A DNA stretch of 64,000 nucleotides from Streptomyces sp. ISL-11 (lineage in GTDB: Bacteria > Actinomycetota > Actinomycetes > Streptomycetales > Streptomycetaceae), in contig NZ_JAGGOL010000006.1 of NCBI RefSeq assembly GCF_018614525.1, positions 22,677 to 86,676 of the forward strand, in the 5' to 3' direction. The stretch's first letter is position 1. The number at the start of each line of letters is the position of its first letter. The notes below the pieces were generated by a model that did not search any database, was not told the origin of the DNA, and worked only from the letters and a program-made list of their open reading frames with translations. The translations under genes were made by a program, and so were the position numbers. Shown piece by piece: positions 1 through 9,040 of this stretch.

Positions 1-119
1 CAAGAGTGGGAACCGGACATCGCGCCGGAGGACCGGCCCGGAGCCGCAGGCAAGGCCGCCGCGGTCCTCGCCGCAGCCGGCGGCGATCCGGCGGGCGGCC
101 GCGCCCGTTGTCCTGCCGT

Positions 120-404
120 CTACCGCGCCGTGTACGTCAGGCAGTCCGCCGAGGCCCCCAGGGAGGCCACGGTGATGCCGGGAGCCTGGCATTCGAGACC
201 GACGTTGTGCAGGCAGCCGGACATCTTGCAGGCACCGACCCTGCCGACCGAGGAGGAGTCGCCGCCCTCGGCTGGGAACACGAAGAACGTGTCGCAGTGG
301 GGGTGGGTGGCATCGCCCACGGTGATCGCGAGGGCGTGGCAGGCGCTGTCCCGGTTGTACGCGCACTCGTCCACCTGACACACGCTCACTTGCGGCATTT
401 CCAC
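120..404 (-). CDS. Tandem DUF1540 cysteine-rich protein
   Basis: This 94-residue protein contains two consecutive DUF1540-type cysteine modules. In the first the cysteines are spaced C-x4-C-x7-C-x14-C, and in the second C-x4-C-x7-C-x15-C. Such modules are thought to bind a metal, but their role is not established. I chose the GTG start at 404 because GAGGAG lies eight bases upstream. The longer frame reaching 536 begins with about 44 arginine- and proline-rich residues that do not look like the domain. There is no signal peptide or membrane segment, so the protein should be cytoplasmic. It stands alone, with about 230 gene-free bases separating it from the FHA gene. The family assignment is solid and the function is unknown. 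Confidence 0.85.
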   Translation of the reverse strand: MEMPQVSVCQVDECAYNRDSACHALAITVGDATHPHCDTFFVFPAEGGDSSSVGRVGACKMSGCLHNVGLECQAPGITVASLGASADCLTYTAR

Positions 405-634
405 GGGGTTCTCCTCGGCATGACGTCCGGACCGGCCACCGGCGCCACACCGCGTCGAGCGCGGCGCCCCCGGAGCTTTCCCACCGACGCCTTCCTCGGG
501 CACCGGGCGGCGACACCGGCGCCCGGGTGGGTTCACCCGGAAGCGGCATCGGCTCCGCGGTCCCGGCGGCCGCGCCGCCGGGCGGCCGGACGGAACAGGC
601 CGCCAGGCAGACAGACCGTCAAACGGACAGTCCG

Positions 635-1177
635 TCAGACCGACAGGCGGAAGGAGAGGTCGCCGAAGGCGACGTGGTCGCCGGGGCCGACCCGGACGGA
701 CCCGGCTATGCGCAGGCCGTTGACATAGGTGCCGTTGCGGGAGCCGAGGTCCGTCAGGCGCCAGCCGTGGTCGAGCCAGCGCAGTTCCGCGTGCCGGCGG
801 GAGACCGTGTCGTCCCCGAGGCGCAGGCCGGAGACCGGGGCCCGGCCGATGCTCAGCGGCTTCGTGCCGGGCTCGGGGAGCCGGAGGCCCGGGAGCCGCG
901 CGCCCCGCCAGGCCCCGCGCACGCCCGCTGCGAAGGCGGACAGGCGACCCACCGCGCGGAGGACGAAGTCCGAGAACCGCCCGCGGGAGGGGAGATCGGC
1001 CATGACGAGGTCGATCTCGGCACTGCTGCGCGCGGTCAGGACGAGGTCCATGCGGCGCATGAACGTGTCGTGGGAGAGCCTGCCGTCGCCTGTGCCGTCG
1101 CGCAGGATCACCAGGGCCCGCTCCCGCTCGGCCTCGGAGGGCCGTGTCACGCGCGTACGGAACTCAGGAGACGTCAT
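635..1177 (-). CDS. DUF1707 and FHA domain protein
   Basis: The 180-residue protein begins with a DUF1707 segment (about residues 8-65, including RPSEAERERALVILRDG and GRLSHDTFMRRM). It ends in a forkhead-associated domain (about residues 105-180) with the hallmark GR, SRRHAEL and DLGSRNGTYVNG motifs. FHA domains bind phosphothreonine peptides, so this is a likely partner of Ser/Thr kinase signalling. DUF1707 is a common actinobacterial N-terminal module of unknown role. No membrane segment follows DUF1707 here, so the protein is probably soluble. The ATG at 1177 has no strong ribosome binding site, but the DUF1707 motif starts a few residues later and supports it. Confidence 0.88.
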   Translation of the reverse strand: MTSPEFRTRVTRPSEAERERALVILRDGTGDGRLSHDTFMRRMDLVLTARSSAEIDLVMADLPSRGRFSDFVLRAVGRLSAFAAGVRGAWRGARLPGLRLPEPGTKPLSIGRAPVSGLRLGDDTVSRRHAELRWLDHGWRLTDLGSRNGTYVNGLRIAGSVRVGPGDHVAFGDLSFRLSV

Positions 1178-1318
1178 GAGGCCGATTCTCGGGTTCCGGC
1201 CCCCACTCTGTCCATAAAATCAAACAGACGCCCGGATCCAAGCCCGTTACCCTGGCGCGGGCCTTCCGACTCCGGGTGCGAAGGCTCCCCCACCGCCCGA
1301 CGCAGGAGGATCCGCGGT

Positions 1319-2002
1319 ATGGCTGTCATCCATCAGACCACCCTCAAGCCCACCAAGCTGGAGCTGCTCGCCTCCTGGCTGCCCTCCCGGACGTGGTACC
1401 AGGGTGGCTCGGGCGAACCGCGATTGGTCAAGGCGGGCGGGTTCCGGCTGGACGACCCGCACGGTGAGGTGGGGGTCGAGTTCATCGTGGTCGCCGACAC
1501 CGGTGGCACTCATCCGGTCGCCTATCTGGTGCCGTTCACCTACCGCGGCGCCCCGCTGGAGGGGGCGGACCACGCCCTCGTCGGCACGATGGAGCACGGG
1601 GTGCTGGGGCGGCGCTGGGTCTACGACGGCTGCCACGACCCGGTGCCGGTCGCCCAGTTGCTCGCCCTCATCGAGGGCCGGGTCCAGGCCCAGGACCAGA
1701 ACACCAGCGACACCCCCGACCGGGAGGTCACCCGCTCCTTCACCGGCGACGGACCGGCCCCGGCGGACTTCGTCGTCGGCGCCACCACCGACGACCAGGA
1801 CGGAACCGAGCTGTCCGCCGCGCAGGGCGCGATCCTGCGCGTGCACCGGGTCCTGCGTCCCGGCACCGACAGCCGCTCTCCCCTCCCCCAGGGAACAACG
1901 GGCCACGTCGGCGGCTCCTGGCAACTGCCGGACGGCACCCGGGCCCGGGGGCTGTTCGCCACGCTGCGCACCGCCCCCGGGATCGACGCCGGGGCACGCT
2001 GA
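1319..2002 (+). CDS. Stand-alone maltokinase N-terminal cap-like protein
   Basis: This 227-residue protein resembles the N-terminal cap domain of maltokinase (Mak/Pep2). The cap normally precedes an aminoglycoside-phosphotransferase-like kinase domain. Matching features are an N-terminal helix with LLASWLPSRTWYQG, a beta-rich segment with FIVVADTGG and YLVPFTYRGAPL, and the motif HGVLGRRWVYDGCHDP. The kinase domain is absent and the next gene is unrelated and on the opposite strand. It is therefore either an orphan cap-like protein or a binding protein derived from the family. The ATG at 1319 follows AGGAGG at a good distance. No phosphotransfer activity should be assumed. Confidence 0.75.
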   Translation: MAVIHQTTLKPTKLELLASWLPSRTWYQGGSGEPRLVKAGGFRLDDPHGEVGVEFIVVADTGGTHPVAYLVPFTYRGAPLEGADHALVGTMEHGVLGRRWVYDGCHDPVPVAQLLALIEGRVQAQDQNTSDTPDREVTRSFTGDGPAPADFVVGATTDDQDGTELSAAQGAILRVHRVLRPGTDSRSPLPQGTTGHVGGSWQLPDGTRARGLFATLRTAPGIDAGAR

Positions 2003-2036
2003 CGAAGCGGTCCCCGACCAGGACGACGGGATCGGT

Positions 2037-3071
2037 TCACGTACAGCCCTCCAGAGCCAGCGCACCGTGGGTACAACACTCCCTCAGCGCGGCCAGTTCG
2101 CCGGGCGGCAGCCGCAGGGAGGCGCCCCTGCGGCTGTCGTCGAGCAGTGCGCTCCCGGCCTCAAGCCACTCCGGGAGCGGATCGACGCCGATGAACGCGG
2201 CGAGCCGGGCGAGCTCCTGACGGGGATCGTCGAGCAGGCTCTCGTAGGAGAGCGTGGTCCGCAGGGGCGCGGGCACCTGACGGAGGTGGCCGGCTCCTTG
2301 GGCGACCAGCTCCGACCACAGCGTCCCGAATCCCACGAGCGGCAGGTCGCGGTCCCGTACCAGGGCGGGATCGAAGCGGTCCGCCAGCAGCGCCGACAGC
2401 TCCGGGGGCAGTGACCGTACGTCCCGCTCCGTCAGGTCGCCGAACTCCTTGACCCCGGTCCGGGAGCGGATCTCCCGCATCAGGAAGATCATCCGGTAGC
2501 CGGGGTGGCGGCTCATGGACAGCGCGCAGTCGGGTCCGTCCCTGAACAGGTGCACGAACCGCGCCCGCGGGAACGCCGCCCGCAGCCGCGGGACCCAGTG
2601 CGTCGAGTATCCGGAGCGTTCGACGGCCGCCCCGGTACGGCCGAGCCGCGCGCCGAGCGTGTCGAACAGCGCGTGGTAGTGCCCGGCGGCGGCACGGCTC
2701 GGCCACGTCGTGACCTCCCCTTCGAGCGCGTCGAACAGCCCGTCCGGGTCGTCGGTGAGGTGCGGCAGCACCATGAGGGAGAGGGCGGGGATCCCGGCGC
2801 CGTCCGCCGCGAACCGGCGCCCGGGGCGGCGGGTGTAGAGGAACTCCGGCAACGGCACCCCGCTGCGGATCATGGTGTCGAACACGCGGTTCGGCGTGGC
2901 GAGCAGCCGCCAGAACTCCCCGCCGCCGAGCTCCCCTTCGGGGAACCCCTCGTGCCCCACGGAGGCGAGCAGCTCATTGAGGCTGAGCACGTCGGGATGG
3001 GTGCCGAGGACGCGGGACAGGGCGGTCGACCCGCTCCGTCCCGTACCGACGACGAAGGTCAGGTTTCGCAC
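2037..3071 (-). CDS. Sulfotransferase family protein
   Basis: The 344-residue protein carries the 5'-phosphosulfate binding P-loop VVGTGRSGSTALSRVL at residues 6-21. The motifs RFVHLFRDGPDCALSM and LSYESLLDDPRQELARLAAF match the 3'-phosphate loop and C-terminal region of PAPS-dependent sulfotransferases. These enzymes move sulfate from PAPS to hydroxyl or amine groups on lipids, sugars or natural products. The acceptor cannot be told from the sequence. I chose the GTG at 3071 because AAGGAG sits seven bases upstream and the P-loop begins immediately after. The gene converges on the maltokinase-cap gene with 34 bases between them. Confidence 0.82.
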   Translation of the reverse strand: MRNLTFVVGTGRSGSTALSRVLGTHPDVLSLNELLASVGHEGFPEGELGGGEFWRLLATPNRVFDTMIRSGVPLPEFLYTRRPGRRFAADGAGIPALSLMVLPHLTDDPDGLFDALEGEVTTWPSRAAAGHYHALFDTLGARLGRTGAAVERSGYSTHWVPRLRAAFPRARFVHLFRDGPDCALSMSRHPGYRMIFLMREIRSRTGVKEFGDLTERDVRSLPPELSALLADRFDPALVRDRDLPLVGFGTLWSELVAQGAGHLRQVPAPLRTTLSYESLLDDPRQELARLAAFIGVDPLPEWLEAGSALLDDSRRGASLRLPPGELAALRECCTHGALALEGCT

Positions 3072-3515
3072 GGCCACTCTCCTTGGGTGACGGCCTGATC
3101 GGGCACCCACTTCCTACCCTCCGGTGAGCCCCCGGCGAACCCCTGTCACCACCCCTTGCGCACCGGGGCCGGGCATCTCGGTTCGTAGTCCTCGATGGCC
3201 CGCAGGGCGTCGCCCGGGCCGCGAACGAGCAGGGAGCACACCGTCTCGCGCGGCAGTTCGCGGTGGTTCAGCCATGACCCACGTCGACGCCGAACAGGCC
3301 CTGGTCACCTCCGACCTCATCGTCGCCGACCGGCTGACCCTCACGGCGGGCCGGCCGTCGTGACCGGACCGGCGGGGCGGCCCGCCTGCCGACCGGACCG
3401 GCGGGGCACTGACGCGCGAGCGGCGATCACCTGGCCGAGGGGGCCGCACTACGCTGGCCGGGCCGGGCCCGTACCAGCTGGTGCGGGCTGTTCCAGCGAC
3501 GAGGAGCCACCGCAC
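3072..3515. other. Intergenic region, no supported gene
   Basis: About 440 bases separate the sulfotransferase start from the DhaL-DhaM start. They must contain the promoters of both divergently transcribed genes. A 29-codon frame at 3274-3363 has Streptomyces-like composition but neither a clear ribosome binding site nor a recognisable family, so I do not call it. No hairpin or repeat stood out. Confidence 0.5.
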
Positions 3516-4622
<1,107 letters not shown>

Positions 4623-4665
4623 GGCTCACGGGCGGGCGCCGCGCCCCCGGGTGGCGGACCCCCGG

Positions 4666-4725
4666 GAGGCGCGGGCCCAAGAGGCGCGGGCCCAAGAGGC
4701 GCGGGCCCGAGAGGCGCGGTCCACG
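4666..4725. repeat. Short tandem repeat, 15-bp unit
   Basis: Three copies of GAGGCGCGGGCCCAA run head to tail at 4666-4680, 4681-4695 and 4696-4710, the third with one mismatch. A partial fourth copy follows at 4711-4725. Each unit contains the palindrome GGGCCC. The array lies just after the DhaL-DhaM stop codon and about 140 bases before the next start. It may be a simple slippage repeat or may fold in the trailing RNA. Confidence 0.8.
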
Positions 4726-4864
4726 GAAACGGAAACCCACGGTAAAACTCCGGCCAAACCCGCGACTCAAGATCGCAGCGGTGGCCGGTGGGCACCGGCC
4801 GTGGAAGGCTGTGCCTGGCGAATTGCCCAATGCAGCCCATTTCCGGCGTGGAGGTCCCGCCACC

Positions 4865-6028
4865 GTGTCGTCGCGCAGCATGCCTTTCGCGCTCGTTGTG
4901 GTCTATCTCGTGGTCATCGTGGCCGTGGACCTGGTGACCCCGGCCCATCTGCGGCTGGACCTCTTCGCGGCGCTGGCGCCGATGACGGCCGCGGTGCTGT
5001 GCACCTATCGGCAGACGGTGTTCGTGGGCATCCTCGACTTCTGTCTGATGGCCACCCACCACGGGGTGCTGGTCAGCGACGTGGCCGTCAACCGCGTCGG
5101 CTCGTTCGTCGGCAACGCCCTGATGGTGGGCGCGAGCATCGCGGTGGCGCGGCTGCGGCGGGACGGCGAGGAACTGCTGGAACGGGTGCGGGCCACCGGC
5201 GAGGCCGCGCAGCGGGCGCTGCTGCGGCCGCTGCCGCTGCGCACCCGCAGCGTCGTGGTCGACGGCTTCTACGTCTCCTCGCAGCGGGAGGCGCTGGTCG
5301 GCGGCGACCTCTACGAGGTCGTCGACACCCCGTACGGGACGCGGGTCCTCATCGGCGACGTGCGGGGCAAGGGGCTCGGCACGCTGGGCGCGGGAGCGGC
5401 GGTCCTGACGGCGTTCCGGGAGGCCGCGTACCACCGGCCGGACCTGGTGAGCGGGATGGAGGCGGTGGAGCAGGGGCTCTACCGCTACCACCGGTCGGCG
5501 GCCTACCAGGTGCGGACACCTTCGCACCCGGCGGCGGCCGTCTCGGAGGACGTGGCGCTGCGGGTGTCGGAGGAGTTCGTCACGGCGCTCGTCTTCGGCA
5601 CGGAGGAGGACGCGCCGGGACAGGACGGCAGCCGGGTGCCCGTGGTGTTCGTGGACTGCGGCCACGTGGCGCCGTTCCTGATCGGGCCGGACGGTGAGGT
5701 GCGGGAGCTGGAGGCGGCCGACCCGGGGCTGCCGCTGGGCCTGGGCAACCTCTCCCCCGTCCCCCGGACCGGCCGGCGGATCGCGCTGCCGGCCGCCTGC
5801 CGGGTGCTGGCCTGCACGGACGGCGTCACGGAGGCGCGTGACCCCGACGGCGGCTTCTATCCGCTGGCGGAACGGCTGGGGGCCTGGGCGGGACTGCCGA
5901 CGCGGGAGCTCCTGGAGCGGTTGCGGGCGGATCTCGACGCGCACACGGGCGGACGGCTGCAGGACGACGCGGCGGTGCTGGTGATGGAGCGGGCGCCTTG
6001 CCCGGACGCTCCGGAGCTCAGCGGCTGA
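4865..6028 (+). CDS. Membrane SpoIIE-type PP2C phosphatase
   Basis: The 387-residue protein starts with three to four hydrophobic segments (about residues 6-95, including FALVVVYLVVIVAVDLV). A short linker helix (RDGEELLERVRATGEAAQRALL) leads into a SpoIIE/RsbU-type PP2C domain. Metal and phosphate site motifs are GGDLYEVV, LIGDVRGKG, FVDCGHVAPFLI, ACTDGVTEARD and DDAAVLVM. Proteins of this type dephosphorylate anti-sigma-factor antagonists in partner-switching networks. The GTG at 4865 follows GGAGG at ten bases, and the downstream ATG at 4880 has no such site. The 3' end overlaps the convergent PIG-L gene by 11 bases. No anti-sigma kinase or antagonist gene is adjacent, so its partner is unknown. 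Confidence 0.88.
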   Translation: MSSRSMPFALVVVYLVVIVAVDLVTPAHLRLDLFAALAPMTAAVLCTYRQTVFVGILDFCLMATHHGVLVSDVAVNRVGSFVGNALMVGASIAVARLRRDGEELLERVRATGEAAQRALLRPLPLRTRSVVVDGFYVSSQREALVGGDLYEVVDTPYGTRVLIGDVRGKGLGTLGAGAAVLTAFREAAYHRPDLVSGMEAVEQGLYRYHRSAAYQVRTPSHPAAAVSEDVALRVSEEFVTALVFGTEEDAPGQDGSRVPVVFVDCGHVAPFLIGPDGEVRELEAADPGLPLGLGNLSPVPRTGRRIALPAACRVLACTDGVTEARDPDGGFYPLAERLGAWAGLPTRELLERLRADLDAHTGGRLQDDAAVLVMERAPCPDAPELSG

Positions 6029-6758
6029 ACAGCTCGAACGCCACGCCCGACCGCCCGCCGAAGCGCTCCGAGACCGCCTTCATGTTGCCCTCCAGGAAAC
6101 GGCGGCAGTACGTTTCCGGGTCCTCCTTCGTCAGCGCCTCGATGTACGTGCGGTGACAGAGCAGCGAGGCGACGGCCCGGTCCAGGCCGCTGCTCGCGTC
6201 GATGGCGTGGGTGGACCGCGGGGAGCCGGCGACGGCCACGTAGCGGACGCCGTCCCAGGGCAGCAGCCCCTCCTCCGCGAGGTCGGGGAAGATCCAGCGG
6301 TTGCCGGCGTCCGCGACGGCGTCGAGGGTGGCCCGGCCGACGGCCCGGTGGTCGGGGGTGTTCCAGAAGACGGAGCCGTCGAAGGACCAGGTGTCGTGGT
6401 GGTTGAGGGTCAGGACGAGCTCGGGGCGGTGGCGGCGGATGGCGGCGGCGAAGTCGCGGCGCAGCGCGGTCCCGTACTCGATGACGCCGTCGTGGTGGCC
6501 GAGGAATTCCACGGTCGACACCCCGACGGCGGCGGCGCTGGCCCGCTGCTCCCGCTCGCGCAACGGGCCGGCCTCGGCGGGTGCGAGGGTGTCGATGCCG
6601 GCCTCGCCCAGGCTGGCCAGCAGATAGACGCACTCGCGGCCGTCGTCGAGCCACGTGGCGATGGCGGCGGAGGCACCGTATTCGAGGTCGTCGGGGTGGG
6701 CGACGATCGCGAGAGCGCGTCGCCAGTCGGTGGGCATCTCCTGGAGCTGGTGCGCCAT
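6018..6758 (-). CDS. PIG-L family deacetylase
   Basis: This 246-residue protein has the PIG-L/LmbE zinc motif AHPDDLEYG near residue 20. The downstream motif TPDHRAVG (about residue 135) supplies the third metal ligand. Members remove acetyl groups from N-acetylglucosamine conjugates, as in mycothiol biosynthesis (MshB) and its conjugate amidase Mca, or act on natural products. The length is shorter than MshB or Mca (about 290), so the substrate is left open. The ATG at 6758 is preceded by GGAGA. The gene stands alone and converges on the SpoIIE phosphatase gene with an 11-base overlap. Confidence 0.85.
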   Translation of the reverse strand: MAHQLQEMPTDWRRALAIVAHPDDLEYGASAAIATWLDDGRECVYLLASLGEAGIDTLAPAEAGPLREREQRASAAAVGVSTVEFLGHHDGVIEYGTALRRDFAAAIRRHRPELVLTLNHHDTWSFDGSVFWNTPDHRAVGRATLDAVADAGNRWIFPDLAEEGLLPWDGVRYVAVAGSPRSTHAIDASSGLDRAVASLLCHRTYIEALTKEDPETYCRRFLEGNMKAVSERFGGRSGVAFELFSR

Positions 6759-6862
6759 GCGGGGTCTCCTTCGCGCGTCGATTGGACGTTCGGGTCAGGG
6801 TACGTCGCGGTTCCTCGCGACACGCGGGAACCGGGCGGGGGCGCGGTCCGACTACCTGATCC

Positions 6863-6882
6863 GGGCCCGCAGGTGCGGGCCC
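6863..6882. promoter_or_regulatory. Perfect inverted repeat in importer leader
   Basis: The arms GGGCCCGCA (6863-6871) and TGCGGGCCC (6874-6882) form a perfect nine-base-pair inverted repeat with a two-base spacer. It lies 30 bases upstream of the substrate-binding lipoprotein start. It could be an operator or an RNA hairpin that tunes the importer operon. It does not match the iron boxes or cobalamin riboswitch elements I looked for. Confidence 0.45.
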
Positions 6883-6912
6883 GTGCGGACGTCGATCACT
6901 GGAGAGTTTCTG

Positions 6913-7974
6913 ATGCGCCCTCGTGCGTGGTGCGGTGTGCTGGCCGCTGTGGCCCTGTCGGCGACGGCTTGCGGCGGTGGCGGGAAGGCGGGCGGGACCG
7001 CCGATGACGAGGCGGGCGCGGCGCGCGCGGGCTTTCCCGTGAGCGTCTCCGACTGCATGGGGGCGAAGACGACGTTCGAGGCGGCGCCGAAGCGGATCGT
7101 CACCAGCAACGCCGCGAGCCTGGAGCTGCTGATGTGGCTGGGCGCGGGCGACAAGGTGGCCGGTACGGGCTTCCCGCCCGGCAAGGGGGCGCTGCCGGGG
7201 GAGTTCTCGGACCGGGCCGCGAAGGTGCCGGTGCTGGGGAAGACCGTCATTCCCAAGGAGAAGCTGCTGGGCTCGGGCGCGGACCTGTACGTCGACTCGT
7301 TCTCGTCCATGAAGAACATGGGCAGGATGGGTGACGCCCCCACGCCCAAGGAGTTCGAGACGGCCGGGATCAAGCACGTCTTCCTGAAGTCGACGGCGTG
7401 CGCGTCGATGAGCAAGGCCCCGCGTATGGACCTCTCGGGCGTCGAGGCCGACATCGAGGAGCTGGGCAGGATCACCGGAACCTCGCGGCGGGCCGGTGAG
7501 CTGGTCACGGCGATGCGGCAGAAGACGGGCGCGGTGCGCGAGGCGCTCAAGGACGTACCCGAGGCCGAGCGGCCGTCGTACTTCTTCTTCGACTACGACG
7601 CCGGCACCAAGACGCCCATGGCCGTGTGCAACCGCCAGGTCGCCAACGCGGTGATCACCCAGGCGGGCGGGCGGAACGTCTTCGCGGACTGCACCGGTGA
7701 CTTCAAGCCCGTGGGCTGGGAGGACGTCGTCGCGAAGAACCCGGACTTCATCCAGCTCGGGGTCCGCGACCGCGGCAGCGAGGAGGCGAACAAGAAGGCG
7801 TTCGACGAGGCCGCCGACTTCCTGCGCTCCTTCCCCGCCACGAAGGACCTCACCGCGGTGAAGGAGGGGCGCTTCGTGCGCATCGGCTCGGAGCGTACGA
7901 CGATCGGCGGGGTGCGCAGCGCCGACACCGTGCGGGAGATCGCGCACACGCTCCACCCCGACCGGGTCAAGTAG
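6913..7974 (+). CDS. Iron/cobalamin-type ABC importer, substrate-binding lipoprotein
   Basis: The 353-residue protein has a lipoprotein signal peptide ending ALSATAC, so Cys near residue 19 should be lipidated. The rest is a type III (helical-backbone) binding protein, with APKRIVTSNAASLELLMWLGAGDKVAG at its start and VAKNPDFIQLGVRD later. Such proteins capture siderophores, heme or cobalamin outside the membrane and deliver them to a FecCD-type permease. The exact ligand cannot be read from the sequence. The gene is first in a three-gene operon, and its stop codon abuts the permease start. GGAGAG precedes the ATG at 6913. Confidence 0.9.
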   Translation: MRPRAWCGVLAAVALSATACGGGGKAGGTADDEAGAARAGFPVSVSDCMGAKTTFEAAPKRIVTSNAASLELLMWLGAGDKVAGTGFPPGKGALPGEFSDRAAKVPVLGKTVIPKEKLLGSGADLYVDSFSSMKNMGRMGDAPTPKEFETAGIKHVFLKSTACASMSKAPRMDLSGVEADIEELGRITGTSRRAGELVTAMRQKTGAVREALKDVPEAERPSYFFFDYDAGTKTPMAVCNRQVANAVITQAGGRNVFADCTGDFKPVGWEDVVAKNPDFIQLGVRDRGSEEANKKAFDEAADFLRSFPATKDLTAVKEGRFVRIGSERTTIGGVRSADTVREIAHTLHPDRVK

Positions 7975-9039
7975 ATGGCGGCGCTCACCGCGGCGGTGGA
8001 GGAGGAGCGCGAGCCGGGGATACGGGCCGGCCTGGCCGGCGCCGGCCTGGGCGCCGCCCTGCTGGCCGCGCTGGTCGCGTCCGTGTGCCTGGGTTCGTCG
8101 GACGTGCCGCTCGGCGAGGTGTGGTCGGCGGTGGCGCGCGGCGTGAGCGGCCGGCATCCGGTGCCGGGCACCCGCGACCTGATCGTGTGGCAGCTGCGGG
8201 TGCCCCGGGCCCTGCTGGCGGCCGTGGTGGGCGCGGGCCTGGGCCTGGTCGGCACGGCCGTGCAGGCCCTGGTCCGCAACCCCCTCGCGGACCCGTACCT
8301 GCTGGGCATCTCCAGCGGCGCGTCGCTGGGCGCGGTCGCGGCCATCGTCCTGGGCGCGGGGGCCGGCGGGCTGCTCGGAGTGGGACTGTCGGCGGCGGCG
8401 TTCGCCGGTGCGCTGGCGTCCTTCGCCCTGGTGTGGGCGATGGCGCGGCGCGGCGGCGGGTTCTCGCCGCTGCGGCTGGTGCTGTCGGGAGTGGGGATCG
8501 GACAGTTCCTGTCGGGCTTCACCCACTACCTGGTGCTTCAGGCGGGCGACGACCAGCAGACGCACGGCGTGCTCTTCTGGCTGATGGGCTCGCTCGGCGG
8601 GGCGCAGTGGTCCACGCTGGCCGTGCCCGTGGCGGCGGTACTGCTGGGTCTGGCGGCACTGCTGGCCCGGGCCCGCGCCCTGGACGCCATGCTGATGGGC
8701 GACGAGACCGCGGCCGGGCTCGGCGTGGACGTGGCACGGCTGCGGCGTGAGCTGTTCGTGGTGACCAGCGTGCTCACGGGTGTACTGGTGTCGGTGTCCG
8801 GCGCGATCGGCTTCGTGGGGCTGATGGTGCCGCATGTGTGCCGGATGGTGGTGGGCGGCGACCACCGCCGGCTGCTGCCGGTGGCCGCGCTGTTCGGCGC
8901 GGTCCTGCTGGTGGTCGTCGACCTGGTGGCCCGTACGGCCCTGCCGGACCAGGAGTTGCCGGTGGGCGTGGTCACGGCGCTGATCGGCGCGCCGACGCTG
9001 CTGTATCTGCTGGACCGGCGCCTGGAGAGGGGACACTGA
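7975..9039 (+). CDS. FecCD/BtuC-type ABC importer permease
   Basis: This 354-residue polytopic membrane protein belongs to the FecCD family. Recognisable stretches are WQLRVPRALLAAVVGAGLGLVG, the NPLADPYLLGISSGASLGA motif and the coupling region AIGFVGLMVPHVCRMVVG. About ten hydrophobic segments are visible, as expected for half of a BtuC-like channel. It should dimerise and pass the metal chelate from the upstream lipoprotein inward, powered by the downstream ATPase. It starts directly after the lipoprotein stop and ends one base before the ATPase start, showing tight operon organisation. Confidence 0.9.
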   Translation: MAALTAAVEEEREPGIRAGLAGAGLGAALLAALVASVCLGSSDVPLGEVWSAVARGVSGRHPVPGTRDLIVWQLRVPRALLAAVVGAGLGLVGTAVQALVRNPLADPYLLGISSGASLGAVAAIVLGAGAGGLLGVGLSAAAFAGALASFALVWAMARRGGGFSPLRLVLSGVGIGQFLSGFTHYLVLQAGDDQQTHGVLFWLMGSLGGAQWSTLAVPVAAVLLGLAALLARARALDAMLMGDETAAGLGVDVARLRRELFVVTSVLTGVLVSVSGAIGFVGLMVPHVCRMVVGGDHRRLLPVAALFGAVLLVVVDLVARTALPDQELPVGVVTALIGAPTLLYLLDRRLERGH

Positions 9040-9040
9040 C

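Noticed and set aside
1..378. Plus-strand frame open from the left edge, possibly the end of an upstream gene
   Set aside because: It runs antisense through the DUF1540 gene and gives no recognisable protein. The first 119 bases are too few to judge.
3274..3363. A 29-codon frame beginning ATGACCCACGTC between the sulfotransferase and DhaL-DhaM genes
   Set aside because: There is no ribosome binding site, it is short, and no family is recognisable. It may be a gene remnant but cannot be supported.
6780..6912. Cobalamin riboswitch upstream of the importer operon
   Set aside because: I could not find the B12 box (GCCACTG-like) or the other conserved elements in order. Only a simple inverted repeat is visible.
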